From positions 6,965 through 30,918 of the forward strand of contig JAKCWW010006893.1 of NCBI GenBank assembly GCA_026260175.1: 23,954 bases of DNA, read 5' to 3'. Each line of letters begins with the position of its first letter. The first letter of the stretch is position 1. Below are positions 9,092 to 18,400 of this stretch, in pieces. Both the position numbers and the translations under genes were made by a program. Under the pieces are notes generated by a model. The model saw nothing but the letters and a program-made list of their open reading frames with translations, was not told where the DNA came from and did no database searches. Source of the stretch: Reticulitermes lucifugus. Lineage: Eukaryota; Arthropoda; Insecta; Blattodea; Rhinotermitidae.

Positions 9092-9113
9092 ATATATATA
9101 TATATATATATAT
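9092..9113. repeat. (AT)n microsatellite
   Basis: About eleven AT dinucleotides immediately downstream of the MITE-like copy D. Confidence 0.9.
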
Positions 9114-9820
9114 TGTACCATAATTTATCAAGGGTGAAAAATGTCTTACTGCTGTGGGTAGCAAAATGTTTTTATGACGAAAGCAAAGTGAGGCTTATTA
9201 AGCTGTAACATTTATCCATGTAGCAGAAAATGATAATTGCCTGATGTGGAGATTTTTCCATCCCTTGCATTACTGTAATGCTTGTATGTATTTGTGTTTT
9301 ATTGTAGTTAATGTGATACATGAGAGATGATACTGAGTACATCTTTGTTTCTCGTCTGTGCCATTTACTGTATAGGGAGGATGGGAAACAATGATGTTTA
9401 TTTGGTGTTTATCTTGATAGTTGCATATGAATTAAGATGCTGTGGTGGTATTCTGTTTCCCTATACACATGGTTCTCAAAATTACAGCACTTTATACAGC
9501 CCTTTCTGTAGCTACAGTTTCTTCTCGTGTTATCTTTAAGCATATAATATAATGTGCAGTGTATGTTATGAAATGAAAATGAAGCTACACAAGGCATTGT
9601 AGTGTTTGGAATGTGACACTGTTGAGTTCTGTTAGTGACCTACTACATAACAAAACATGCCGTGATATATAATGTTTAATTTTGTTGTGATACAAACTGA
9701 ATGAACGTACATATGTACAGATTATTGTTTTTTGGGTTGTGGTCCTATTCTGTTCGGTATACAGCATCAGTTTCTAGTAGAACGTAAATGTTCATAGTCA
9801 TTAACATCAGAACATCAGAT
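9114..9820. other. Intergenic DNA, no gene recognised
   Basis: AT-rich; overlapping short open frames on both strands (60-70 codons) have no domain or splice support. Confidence 0.4.
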
Positions 9821-9866
9821 CATGCATGTGCACGTGCATGCGTGCGCGCGCACACACACACACACA
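9821..9866. repeat. Alternating purine-pyrimidine tract ending in (CA)n
   Basis: Forty-six bases alternate strictly between pyrimidine and purine, beginning catgcatgtgcacgtg, passing through gcgcgcgc and ending in a CA run. Such tracts can adopt Z-DNA under supercoiling. Confidence 0.9.
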
Positions 9867-10649
9867 AGTAAATTATTATTTTCCCAGTATTCATTCTTAA
9901 AAACTAAACTTGTCTTGAAAAAATAGTATTGTTGAATACTGTAACATGGAGTTGACATTTTAGGTACCAGCATGAAATGTTAACTTTTCTGGCGAGTGCG
10001 TGAGCTGGAAATTTTTATCCATGGTACTGTAGAAGGCATAAGAATGGCCGTTTATTGAGATGTTTGGTGTTTTCCAGAATATAAATTATGATATCTTGCC
10101 AGAATTTGTAGATTCATATTTCTGTTATTTTAAATTCAATGGAATTGTTGAAAAGTTCTCAGCAGAAATAACACATTCTTAACATGTAAGTGGCCTGTAA
10201 AGTTGAGAATCATGATAATTTATCTGTATCACATTTGATCTCATATTAACTGTGTGTTTGGATTGATGACATTTTGTTTTAGCAAATGTTTTGAAGAATA
10301 GTATCATAATAGCAAATGAAACTGCTTTATGTGATGAACAGTATTACATAATTTTGAAGCAACTTTTCTAAGTTAGCTGTGTCCTTTGTTTGTGGCACCT
10401 CAGATATATTTTTCGTCCCTCACAATGCTCAGAATATGGCCCATTTGTCGACCCATTCTGGCCTCAGTTTTCTAGATTCATGAAGGTGATCCTCAGTTTC
10501 TCCAAGTTGATCTGTACTGATCTCATGTTTACTTTGGATTCAGTATCTGTCTGCATTCTGTCAGTGTTGTGAATTCATTTCCTTCTGCAGTAAAAAAATT
10601 GTGTTAGTACTGGTTTGGTCAGTTATTCATCCAAAGTTCTGCATAACTG
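9867..10649. other. Intergenic DNA, no gene recognised
   Basis: AT-rich; no supported coding sequence, RNA gene or repeat. Confidence 0.4.
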
Positions 10650-10812
10650 CAAAAAATGGCACTTAGGCCCTGCCTTTCAGTTCAGCAACCCACAAAAAGT
10701 GCAATTAGGTCGCACCTTTTAGTTCAACAACCCGCAAAAAATGGCACTTTGGCCCTGCCTTTGAGTTCAACAACCTACAAAAAATGACACTTAGGCCCGT
10801 CTTTCAGTTGCT
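10650..10812. repeat. 43-bp minisatellite, about 3.7 copies
   Basis: Units begin caaaaaatggcactta at 10650, 10693, 10735 and 10778, spaced 43, 42 and 43 bp, with shared blocks ggccctgcctttcagttca and caaccc. Units differ by substitutions, so the array is not recent. Confidence 0.9.
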
Positions 10813-11404
10813 ACATAATTGCACAGTACCAACTAAAGGGTTTCTGTATGTCATAGCAACAGCTCAAGTTTTACATTTTAATCTTACCAGTGTTTATTCT
10901 CTGTATCTCTGAACCTCACAGAGAACATGGCAACCCCAGTCTGGAATGCACTTGGTGCTCAGCTGTGTCTGTGAGACCCCAGTAAGAATGGCGTGCCCAT
11001 ATGCTGTAGGCAGATTTTGACTATATTTGGCAGTGCTCATCCTGATACTACTGCCAAACTTCCAGGCGTTTGCCTTCATTTTTCTCAAGTTGTGTCTGCC
11101 ACAGACATACACACAGACGCATTCTTTTTATTATATACTGTATGTATAAAGATATATTCGGTTTATATGAGGAAATGTGATATTGATATATGCATAATAG
11201 AACACCACCACATATCTTGTAGCAGGTAAGTATATAGTTTCATTATTTCTGTAATGAATAAGTTATTGGTTATGAAAATGTGTGCGTGCTATTCTTTCAG
11301 CCTATCCCTACTGACAAGGGGAGACAGTTGTTTGATACCCTCCAATTTGGTTCTGGCTTTGCAGTGTGGTAGTGGAACCTACTCTGACTTTGTGGCCAAA
11401 ATAT
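10813..11404. other. Intergenic DNA, no gene recognised
   Basis: Short open frames on both strands only; nothing recognised. Confidence 0.4.
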
Positions 11405-12225
11405 TAGGTGTAGACACTCCACTGTTGCTTTGTAATACTCAGCTGTACTTCCTGCATTATTAATTTTTGTCTTTACATACCTCTTACGCAGACAGGCTGC
11501 CGTGTTACGTGCAGTGGTACTGTTGTATAGAGTTTGCCTACGGAGTGGGTGGTCGGGGATTGATTCCTGTGTCAGTCATGTATCTTTTTATTAATCACCA
11601 TGTTTGAAATTGCTTTGGGAGCCTTAAAGAATTCTGTCAATACTATTTTTCGTATCTGTCAGCATTTTTTAGCAGCTGTCTTGTCCATCAGTGACCCAGT
11701 ATATTTGACTTCAATAATAAGCTTAGAGATGCCTATTGTGCTTGGAACTGTGATCATGGGAGAATTTTCACTCCGTGATAGCTAGATGATGATGATGATG
11801 AACAGTGTGTTTTTCTGCATGAATTGTATGTAGAATGTGGTTCTGCTACATTGTGACAGGATGTCAGAGAAAATTACGTGAAAAATTTTCCATGTTCACA
11901 GTTGCAAGCACAGCAGGCATCTGTAAGCTTAGTAATGAAGTCAGGTCTACTGATGGACAAGAAAGCTGCTAAAATTACTGATAGACATGCATGATAGTAT
12001 CATAAATCATCAAGGCTCCAAAAGCTGTTTCAAACATGGTGATTATAGAAAGAAAATGTTACTGACAAAGGAATTGATCCCCAACCTCCCACTGTAGGCA
12101 AACACTATACAACAGTGCTACCACATGTAACATGGCTGCGTGTCTGCATAAGAGGTATTTAAAGACCATGTGAATAATGCAGGAATTATAACTGCATATT
12201 ACAAAGAAACAGTGGAGTGCCTACA
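11405..12225. mobile_element. Long imperfect inverted repeat of a tRNA-SINE-like element (fold-back)
   Basis: The left arm (about 11405-11775) reappears inverted at about 12225-11878, leaving roughly 100 bp between arms that includes a (GAT)n run at 11786-11800. Matching landmarks include gacactccactg, cctcttacgcagacagg, ttgtatagagtttgcctac, caccatgtttgaaa, cttgtccatcagt and aagcttagagatgcct. Each arm contains a tRNA B-box-like segment (gggattgattcc at about 11557, and ggggatcaattcc on the minus strand at about 12080) preceded by tRNA-like sequence. This suggests two tRNA-derived SINEs or related retroelements inserted head to head, or a fold-back duplication. The B box is imperfect and no A box is certain. 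Confidence 0.6.
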
Positions 12226-12294
12226 ACTAATATTTTGGCCATTAACTTTCAATTTCTTCAACCAACAAATGCACCTTTTTATTCCTGTTCAATT

Positions 12295-12330
12295 CACCCT
12301 ACATATGTTTCGGCCATCATCAGGGGTACG
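12295..12330 (-). ncRNA. Hammerhead-like motif lacking stem II (left arm)
   Basis: Minus strand: CTGATGA (12323-12317), then only TGGCC before GAAAC (12311-12307), loop ATAT, and GTA (12302-12300). Compared with the right arm, 11 bases between short direct repeats of TGGCCGA are missing, which removes stem II. Probably inactive. Confidence 0.5.
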
Positions 12331-12458
12331 TTGATAAGTTCACCTCACTGTTCACTGCCCCATTTGGTATTATCACAACCGTTACACTGTTTAAGGCTAT
12401 ATTAACGGTTGTGATAATACTAAATGGGTCAGTGAACAGTGAAGTGAACTTATCAACG

Positions 12459-12503
12459 TACCCCTGATGATGGCCGAGTCATGGCCGAAACATATGTAGG
12501 GTG
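12459..12503 (+). ncRNA. Type I hammerhead ribozyme-like motif (right arm)
   Basis: Stem I 5' ACCC (12460-12463); canonical core CTGATGA (12464-12470); one extra T; stem II GGCC (12472-12475), loop GAGTCAT, GGCC (12483-12486); core GAAA (12487-12490); mini stem III A-C/G-T with loop ATAT (12492-12495); cleavage triplet GTA (12496-12498); stem I 3' GGGT (12499-12502), extendable by one G-T wobble. The same extra base, ATAT loop and GTA triplet occur in the motif at 4862-4909. Confidence 0.6.
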
Positions 12504-12603
12504 AAGTGAACAGAAATACGAAACTAAAATGTGCATTCGTTGGTTGAAGAAATTGAAAGTTAATGTCAAGATGCACGGTGAACACAACGTAAAATTTGGC
12601 CAT

Positions 12604-13117
12604 GAAGTTGGAGTTGTGTCCACTATCACACTGCAAAACAGAACCGAATCAGAGTTCACCGCCTTCCCTTGTTAGATGTATTTAGGCATTCTGTCTGAAC
12701 AGCTGCACCATGCTCAAAGGCATTTAAATGCAGACAGCAGGCGGAGTGTCAGAGAAGTGTGAAGTGTTTTCAGTTGGTGGTGTTCTTTTGGGTTTATATG
12801 CCATGTGCTAGATGTGTGTTGTGACATTTCGAAGGAGCGTGCTGCCTCTATCTTCAGTATGACTGAATGTGGATCGCATGGATGCTGAGGTCGTTGAGAA
12901 GAAAGTAGTGTGTGGGTTATATGGGAAAGGTGGAGGAAATGTGGCCAATTAGAGCTGTGAGAGGGGGGACGATAGGTCTTGTAATGAGCCAATGGGAGTG
13001 AGTTCTAAGGATGGTAGGTGGACAGATGTGACTGATGAGCTCAAGATCAGCCATTTTAAGGATCAGCAATGGGAATGTGGAAGTGGAGCGATGTGAGTGG
13101 CAACCTTGTGAAGGGCC
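12604..13117. other. Intergenic DNA with strong strand asymmetry
   Basis: From about 12700 to 13120 the plus strand is G-rich and C-poor. Read on the minus strand it is C/T-rich, with CCAAT-like (cattgg/ccaat) and TATA-like (catataaacc at about 12790) elements. That could be a promoter or an LTR, but no coding sequence is attached and I cannot confirm it. Confidence 0.3.
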
Positions 13118-13842
13118 CTAAGCACCTTGCAGAGTCTCCATGCGCACGTGTCCAGCCATGGGATCATTGAGATTCTGTGCCAAGTGTCCTGCTAGCTGTA
13201 CAGACATGTCCAGCAGTGAGGTCACCAAGGAAGCCAGTGTACACGGGAACAAGACGTTTGAGCGGGCTCTGGAGAGGGGTGTCAAGCAACTGGTAGCTGT
13301 GAAATTGCCTGTCTGGGTGTGGCACGCCATCTTCAGTTGTGTCATGAGGCAGTAGGTGTGATTGCACAGCTTCAGATGAGCCACGCTGGGCATTAGCACA
13401 CATTTGTAAACTCTCTTCGGTACTTTTCCTGTTTCCCACATTCTAGGCACATGCCAGTTGTATAATGAAGAATATCATATATATCAATGGCAGGGCATGT
13501 TGCTTGGAATCGTAGGAGACGGCCACTGAACCATTTGCTACCAGCATACGCCTTCTGTAATTTTGTCATTTTAATATTTCAACTTTTGTGCCACAAAAAT
13601 ATCTGTGTTGCAGTTATTTTGTCTACTTCATCCGTAGGACACTGACGCCGAAGCCTTATACAGCATGCCATCCTTTTAACACTTTCATCCTCAGGCTGGT
13701 GTGGAAATAAAAGCGCAGTTCTAACCTTGTCTGTATAGTTGTGACATGTATGTTCATTTCATCTTGGAGTCCGATTATGGATATGTGTATGCATTTTGGA
13801 AAGGCGCCAGTAGCCATAGCTGCTGAAGCATCTGTGCCCCAC
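13118..13842. other. Intergenic DNA with overlapping open frames, no gene recognised
   Basis: A locally GC-richer block (13118-13450) is open in two minus-strand frames (110 and 91 codons) and one plus-strand frame (71 codons). None shows a recognised domain, splice signal or codon bias clearly better than the others, so I do not call a gene. Confidence 0.3.
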
Positions 13843-13843
13843 N
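13843..13843. other. Ambiguous base (N)
   Basis: Single unresolved base in the assembly; any reading frame through it is uncertain. Confidence 1.
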
Positions 13844-14558
13844 AAACCACCTCGTCCTCCTCATCCAAGCAGTGCCAAGTTCGAGTCTCAGCTGGGACAG
13901 TGAATATCTGGACAGGTTTTTTGTGGTTGTACTCAGGCCTGCCAGGCAAATTCTTGGTTAGTACCTCAGATTAGGCCTTGATGGCTTTTTCATCCATTCC
14001 AAATCATAAATTACTGTCATCGAATCATCTGGTGCTTTGTGGTGTGAGCTAGTGACAGCACCGTAAATAAAGTAGAAGTAAATAAATAAATAGAACCTTT
14101 GTAACAGCACATTTTTCTGAGAGGACACTCCTTTGTGGTACTCTACTGTTGGAGCAGTGGCCTGAGTGGTCTGAGCAGGATTTCAGGCAGGGTCTTGGTA
14201 TTGTTATGTTTACCATTACAGCATGATGTCACTAGTCTCCCATATGTTAGGTGCCAAGTTCTCATTACTTGGATCACAAAGCAGTTGACCTTTGACCTCT
14301 GATATCTGTACATTGTGGCCAAGAATGTGTGGAATTTTATCTCCATATCTGAATATGTTTGGGAGTGACCTCCTTGAGTGCCATGTTGTTGAAATGGTAC
14401 CAGTTACTTCAAAACTTACTAGGATTATACACACTCACTAAAATCATGTTTTGTGTGCACCTGTCTGGATCTGTCCCAAGAAATGCCATTGCTAATTAAA
14501 TATCTGAAGATGTTACTGCTGTTCTTCAGATAAATTAATATTCTGTGTTCTCTTTCAG
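13844..14558. other. Intergenic DNA, possible decayed SINE
   Basis: A B-box-like gttcgagtctc lies at about 13880 in an otherwise unrecognised stretch, hinting at a decayed tRNA-derived SINE. The simple run aataaataaatag occurs near 14080. No gene seen. Confidence 0.25.
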
Positions 14559-14786
14559 TGTCTCCAGTGTCTAGATGTTAACCCTTTTAAACGGGAGTTG
14601 ATAAGTCATTTTTCCCCAGTGAAATATAGTGAAAAATCAGTGACTTTGAAATGTTCTTTTTGTGGGGGAAAAATGTGTAAATCTTTTATCACAATTATAT
14701 CATGTGTGTTGTTACCAGGAACATGTCATAAAATTGGAACCGACTGTGCAGTCATTCATCTTGCTCTTAAAAGAAAGAAGTACTAG
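14559..14786 (+). other. Possible cryptic exon after a good splice acceptor
   Basis: A T-rich tract and AG at 14557-14558 are followed by 75 open codons (CLQCLDVNPFKRELISHFSP, later KCSFCGGKMCKSF) to TAG 14784-14786. The four cysteines in C-x2-C ... C-x2-C spacing are suggestive of zinc binding, but there is no partner exon, no known family and no conservation evidence. It could be an exon of an unrecognised gene or chance. Confidence 0.2.
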
Positions 14787-15539
14787 TTTTTGACTCCTTT
14801 CTTATGTTTCATGCATTTCTTTCTTTCTTTCAGTGTTCAGTTGTTTCTTTCCCTCTTGTCTTCCCTCCATCCATCCTCTCTCAGAGATATACTGTTCAAT
14901 GTTTATTGTCTTGTTCTTAAATACTTTGATATTGGAGAATGGATAAGAGAATTGGTGAGTTGCAAGAAATGTGTTTATTGCGAACGAGTTCTTAGTCTAA
15001 GATTTTAATCTGTGTGACGTGTGTTAACATTTAAACGTGTTGTATTTCTCAGGTAACGTGATCCAGGTTGTGGAGCTGAGGGATTGGACATGCACAGTAG
15101 TTCAGAGATGACAGTTTGTAGGGTTTATTCTGTGTATAAGTATCTTATTTTTGGTATATAATTGTAATACATTTTTCCAAAGTGGCAGGGGTACACTTAG
15201 GTGCCACTGGCATAGGTATACAAATGATGAAGTGAATTGTAATTCATATTTCTGACAGCTGGCCATATACTTCTGTTCGTTTTATGCATTGATTTTAGAA
15301 CATTATTTTATTAACCCCTTTCTCAAAAATCATAAAATGCAGTCTTCCTTATATTTTGTTTCCTGAGAACTTCTTGTATTCCAGATAGGTTTCTTTGTTT
15401 TTTTTTTAAAGTTTTAATGCCACTTTCTCAATATCTTATAATCTGTTAGGTGTTTATGGTTGTGAATGTGATGAATTGGAAAGGAGTTGAAAGGAAGTGG
15501 TTCTGGTTATTTTGGATCTAAAATAACAGCATTTGCCTG
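14787..15539. other. Intergenic DNA, no gene recognised
   Basis: AT-rich and T-rich, with CT-rich simple sequence at about 14815-14880. Nothing else supported. Confidence 0.4.
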
Positions 15540-15665
15540 CAGAGGCCAAATAAACCATGAAAATTCTTTAAGAGCAATGAACCACTGCACCAGGAATCAA
15601 ACCCAGGATTTACTGAATGTGGAGTGCTTTCTGGTGAACTGCAGCATTTGGTGACATACTTGATG
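15540..15665 (-). mobile_element. tRNA-derived SINE-like sequence
   Basis: On the minus strand tcctgggtttgattcctggt (about 15610-15591) is a good tRNA T-arm/B-box match, preceded at tRNA-like distance by tgctgcagttcaccagaaag. The boundaries, tail and target duplications were not identified. Confidence 0.45.
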
Positions 15666-15834
15666 TGGCCCATCACAGTACTGAGTGAACAGTTCATGTC
15701 AGAAGGTGGTATTAACCATTGAAAGCACAGCGCTTACTCTGAATTCACAGAGTGAATTTGATTCTCAGGAAAGTCATTATTTCTCAAAGTATCATCAACT
15801 GTTGGATCCTTGTAATGGAGATAAGTTATTTTCA

Positions 15835-16467
15835 GTCACCTTCCTGCCATATGTCCAGACAACCTTCAGCCGCATTAGCAGGATGTTGCTCAGATACAAC
15901 ACTAAAGGTATATAATTTAAAGCTTTTACAGCGGCTAAATTCTATAAAATATTTTTGGGCTATCAGCCGCATCAGGTGGTTGAATGGTGAGTCAACCAAT
16001 GTTTCGGGGACAGAGATGTTCCTTGAAACATTGGTTTACTCACCATTCAGCCAGCTGGCCCAAAAATATCTTATTGAACACTAACACTATATTAACACTG
16101 TATAAAACACTAAAGCTGTTTGTCTGCCACCCAAGAAGATTCCAGCTTCTGTTACTCTATGAAGGATAGCCTGAGACAGAAGTCTTGGAGTGCATGTAGC
16201 ATCCCCTGGGAATGTGTTCAGGTCTTTATTGTACAGTTGGGATGGTCGATTGAGACCAGGATGGAAGAATACTGCTCATGCATCCATCTTGGACAAGCCA
16301 ATAAGTTGGTAGTGATAGTCCACAGTTTCAACCCAGAACAACACATCCAACTCCAGGACACCCGGATCCTCTGCTAATCCTGTAACATGGACCATGAGCT
16401 CCATCTCAGTAACTTGAACAGGGAAGGTAGTCTGATCTTGAGCAGGTTATGAAAACCTCACATTCAT
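15835..16467 (+). pseudogene. Penelope-like retroelement, C-terminal linker plus GIY-YIG endonuclease, interrupted
   Basis: Penelope-like elements encode a reverse transcriptase followed by a GIY-YIG endonuclease. The first part (15835-15907) reads VTFLPYVQTTFSRISRMLLR-YNTK, matching the LPY-V-x(n)-RI-x-R-x-L linker before the nuclease. After a nested 198-bp insertion it resumes at 16106 with NTKAVCLPPKKIPASVTL and TGA at 16160. A frameshift then gives IPWECVQVFIVQLGWSIETR, then HLGQANKL and HIQLQDTRIL. This corresponds to the usual IPC-x-CGxVYIGQTGRSIxTR-x-KEH-x-H-x-RLG layout, but the conserved CG-x-VYIG box is damaged (CVQVFIVQ). In-frame TAA (16375) and TGA (16450) follow; the tail HELHLSNLNREGSLILSRL and KPHIH matches the family's IEIELH...NREDG...LS-x-WKP ending. 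It is a clear fossil; the reverse transcriptase domain itself was not found. Confidence 0.85.
15908..16115. mobile_element. 198-bp fold-back insertion with 10-bp target-site duplication, nested in the Penelope-like element
   Basis: AACACTAAAG occurs at 15898-15907 and 16106-16115. Removing 15908-16115 rejoins YNTK directly to AVCLPPKK in the Penelope-like protein, independent proof of an insertion. Inside, aaatatttttgggc (about 15948-15961) and gcccaaaaatat (from about 16057) form outer arms, and AACCAATGTTTC (15994-16005) with GAAACATTGGTT (16025-16036) form inner arms around a 19-nt loop. GAAAC-ATTG-GTT, the 3' half of a hammerhead core, is therefore present on both strands, but I find no CTGANGA partner. 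Confidence 0.8.
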
Positions 16468-16859
16468 TGTCTGATGGAGCATGTGAGACCTCTCCCAAGA
16501 CGATTAAGTTGCTTGTGGCCCTTTTCAGAACCATAAGATCCATGTTCTGTCCTTTCCCTGGCCCTTCCACTTCCCTCCTGGTAGCCAATAATGTTTGTAC
16601 TGAATGAACTGAATCCCAGATCACCCCCAATTTGCCCTGGTGGACACCTAACGGTGACAGTGAAACTTGGGCCACATTCAGTTCATTGTATTAGAATCTA
16701 CTTGTACTTTTTTTTTTATTGGAATGTGTTTTTATTTTTGTATGTTATGTTTTGACATTAAGTTATTTCCATGCCTGCCAGGATCATTCCATCAGTCCCC
16801 ACACTCATATTGCATCCTCATCAATGATACTTAATCTTAGCATTTCACAGTGTCAGTAA
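16468..16859. other. Intergenic DNA, possible remainder of the Penelope-like element 3' region
   Basis: Directly follows the Penelope-like C-terminus and may hold its 3' flank; no open frame or clear terminal repeat was found. A T-run lies near 16710. Confidence 0.3.
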
Positions 16860-17100
16860 TTGATTGCTACTCTGGCCACCCACCCATCTCTTGATCATTA
16901 CATTACATCTTTACCTTCATGTCCAAACTCTCGCCTATGCTACAAACACGCCAGCCAGTACACCTTGGCCCTGCATACCACTACCACCCCCCATTGGCTT
17001 CCCACCCACTCAGTCCTTTCCCTATCCTCATCACCCATACCTATACAACAGACTGTAACTTCCTCTGCATCTGCAATTCTCGGACTGTTTAAAACTGAAA
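16860..17100. other. C-rich, G-poor low-complexity tract
   Basis: The plus strand is rich in C, A and T and poor in G (ccacccacccatctcttg; ccaccccccattgg). Overlapping open frames are by-products of this composition. It resembles in composition the minus strand of 12700-13100. Confidence 0.5.
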
Positions 17101-18149
17101 ATTAAGGTACTACAATCCTTGAAATATCAGGAACTATTTACCAAGTGACACAGTGTAACATCCCAGAAGACTTGAATCTTCATGTTTATGTCATTCATGT
17201 TAAGATATTAAAAAGATCCAGGGTTCCATGATGTTTGTTGTTCAAACCTTAGCACATGCACACACACAAGGATATGATGATTCCACAAGTTCAGGCAAAT
17301 AAACTAGGCAGAACATGTCATTGGTACTGAAGAGAATGCCCAAACTAGGCATTTTAAAAGTACTTCGGGTGAGACAGTTGACATGTACAGAAGTTGCCAT
17401 GCCTTATTCTGGGGTAGGCAGCTGACCTTTCACATCATCTACCAGGTGTCTGAAAGTTGCGTTACTGAGATTATACTCATGTTCCGGGAAGACACTGCTT
17501 TATTTATGAATCATTGCTTAGGAGATGTCAAATGTGCATTGAATATGTGGACAGCAATGTGAACAATTTCTTAACCCTCATTGTCACTTTCTGCTGGTTG
17601 TTGGTTTTAAAGAAAGTATTGTTTCCCTGGAATGAGCATAATCTCAGTAAAGTGACTTTTATGACACTGTATTTGATACATGAGTTGGTGGTGGACTTTG
17701 TGAGATCAGTACTTGCTGTAATGATTGAGTGTGTAAACAAGGCAGTAGTTTACACCTGAGTTCACTGTTGCAAAACTTTGCAGCATGAGCACTTTGTATT
17801 CAGGAATCCTGGGTTCAGAGCTTGGCCTGGGCTGTGTCTCATGTGGCTGTTTTCTGTGCTTTTGTCAGTCCTAGGATATTGCATGGGTAGTACTGTCAGG
17901 GAAACCATATGCTTTCCTGTACATCATTTTACAACCATCTTAACCATATTTTTTGCATTTATAAATGTTGAATGACTGAGGAATCAGTTAATTTTTATTT
18001 ATCCTTTGGTAGGTCTTAGATTTTGCCTCACAACAGTAATTCTGATTTGTGTTTTCTTATCGAATTTGTTATGAAATGTGGTCCAAAGTATATCACAGCC
18101 ACTCCTTTAACAGTTTATTTCCATCCTAATGTCAGTCATCTCAATAAGC
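17101..18149. other. Intergenic DNA, fragments of interspersed repeats likely
   Basis: At about 17158 the plus strand reads IPEDLNLHV in one frame, resembling a translated repeat motif common in insect interspersed repeats. At about 17780-17830 a weak B-box-like ggttcagagc occurs. No gene called. Confidence 0.3.
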
Positions 18150-18400
18150 CTAGCATGAATTCAGTCTGAAAAAGCTGTCCAATGTACTCACCATGAAGGT
18201 ATATGGGGGAGTGGAGGTATAGCTCCACTTGCTCTTAACGTATGTGGTAGATGAAGGTGAATGGTCAGCATTGTGACCTGGCTGCTTTACCTGTGAGAAA
18301 AGTACCCATGGACTAGGAGGCTGGGTGGACCTCGGAGCTAGTCTGGACGTTCCAGAGAAGAGAAAATGTCTTTCCCGTGTCATAATTCAAGGCGTGGGTT
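18150..18400 (-). repeat. Interspersed repeat fragment with a characteristic translated signature
   Basis: The minus strand (18383-18150) reads RSTQPPSPWVLFSQVKQPGH, then NADHSPSSTTYVKSKWSYTS and TPPYTFMV. From memory, closely similar strings (GVKRPGREADHSPPTSAEVK..., then YTSTPPYAFM) turn up repeatedly as spurious proteins in insect genome annotations. I therefore read it as part of an abundant interspersed repeat rather than a gene. Element class unknown. Confidence 0.45.

Larger units (their letters stand above)
12233..12603. mobile_element. Fold-back element carrying two opposed hammerhead-like motifs
   Basis: About 150-bp arms (attaactttcaatttcttca at 12241 and its complement ending near 12564) flank a ~20-bp centre around 12385-12400. 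TTTGGCCAT occurs outside both arms (12234-12242 and 12595-12603), a possible 9-bp target-site duplication, although the right copy lies some 30 bp beyond the arm end. Open frames here are by-products of the palindrome. Both arms carry the hammerhead core described separately. Confidence 0.6.

Noticed and set aside
10650..10812. CRISPR-like array
   Set aside because: Units are contiguous 43-bp degenerate repeats without unique spacers, in eukaryotic DNA; a minisatellite explains them.
12008..12172. Functional tRNA gene suggested by the B-box-like segments
   Set aside because: The A box is weak, the arms do not form a full cloverleaf by eye, and the sequence lies inside a long inverted repeat, so SINE-like remnants are the better reading.
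12217..12659. Three overlapping open frames (FQFLQPTNA and similar) on both strands
   Set aside because: The same peptide appears from both arms of the fold-back element at 12233-12603, so they are translations of a palindrome, not genes.
13118..13450. 110- and 91-codon minus-strand open frames in a GC-richer block
   Set aside because: Two frames on one strand and one on the other are open at once, with no domain, start context or splice evidence to prefer any.
16406..16675. 89-codon minus-strand open frame downstream of the Penelope-like fossil
   Set aside because: Antisense to and overlapping the Penelope-like C-terminal tail; no recognisable product.
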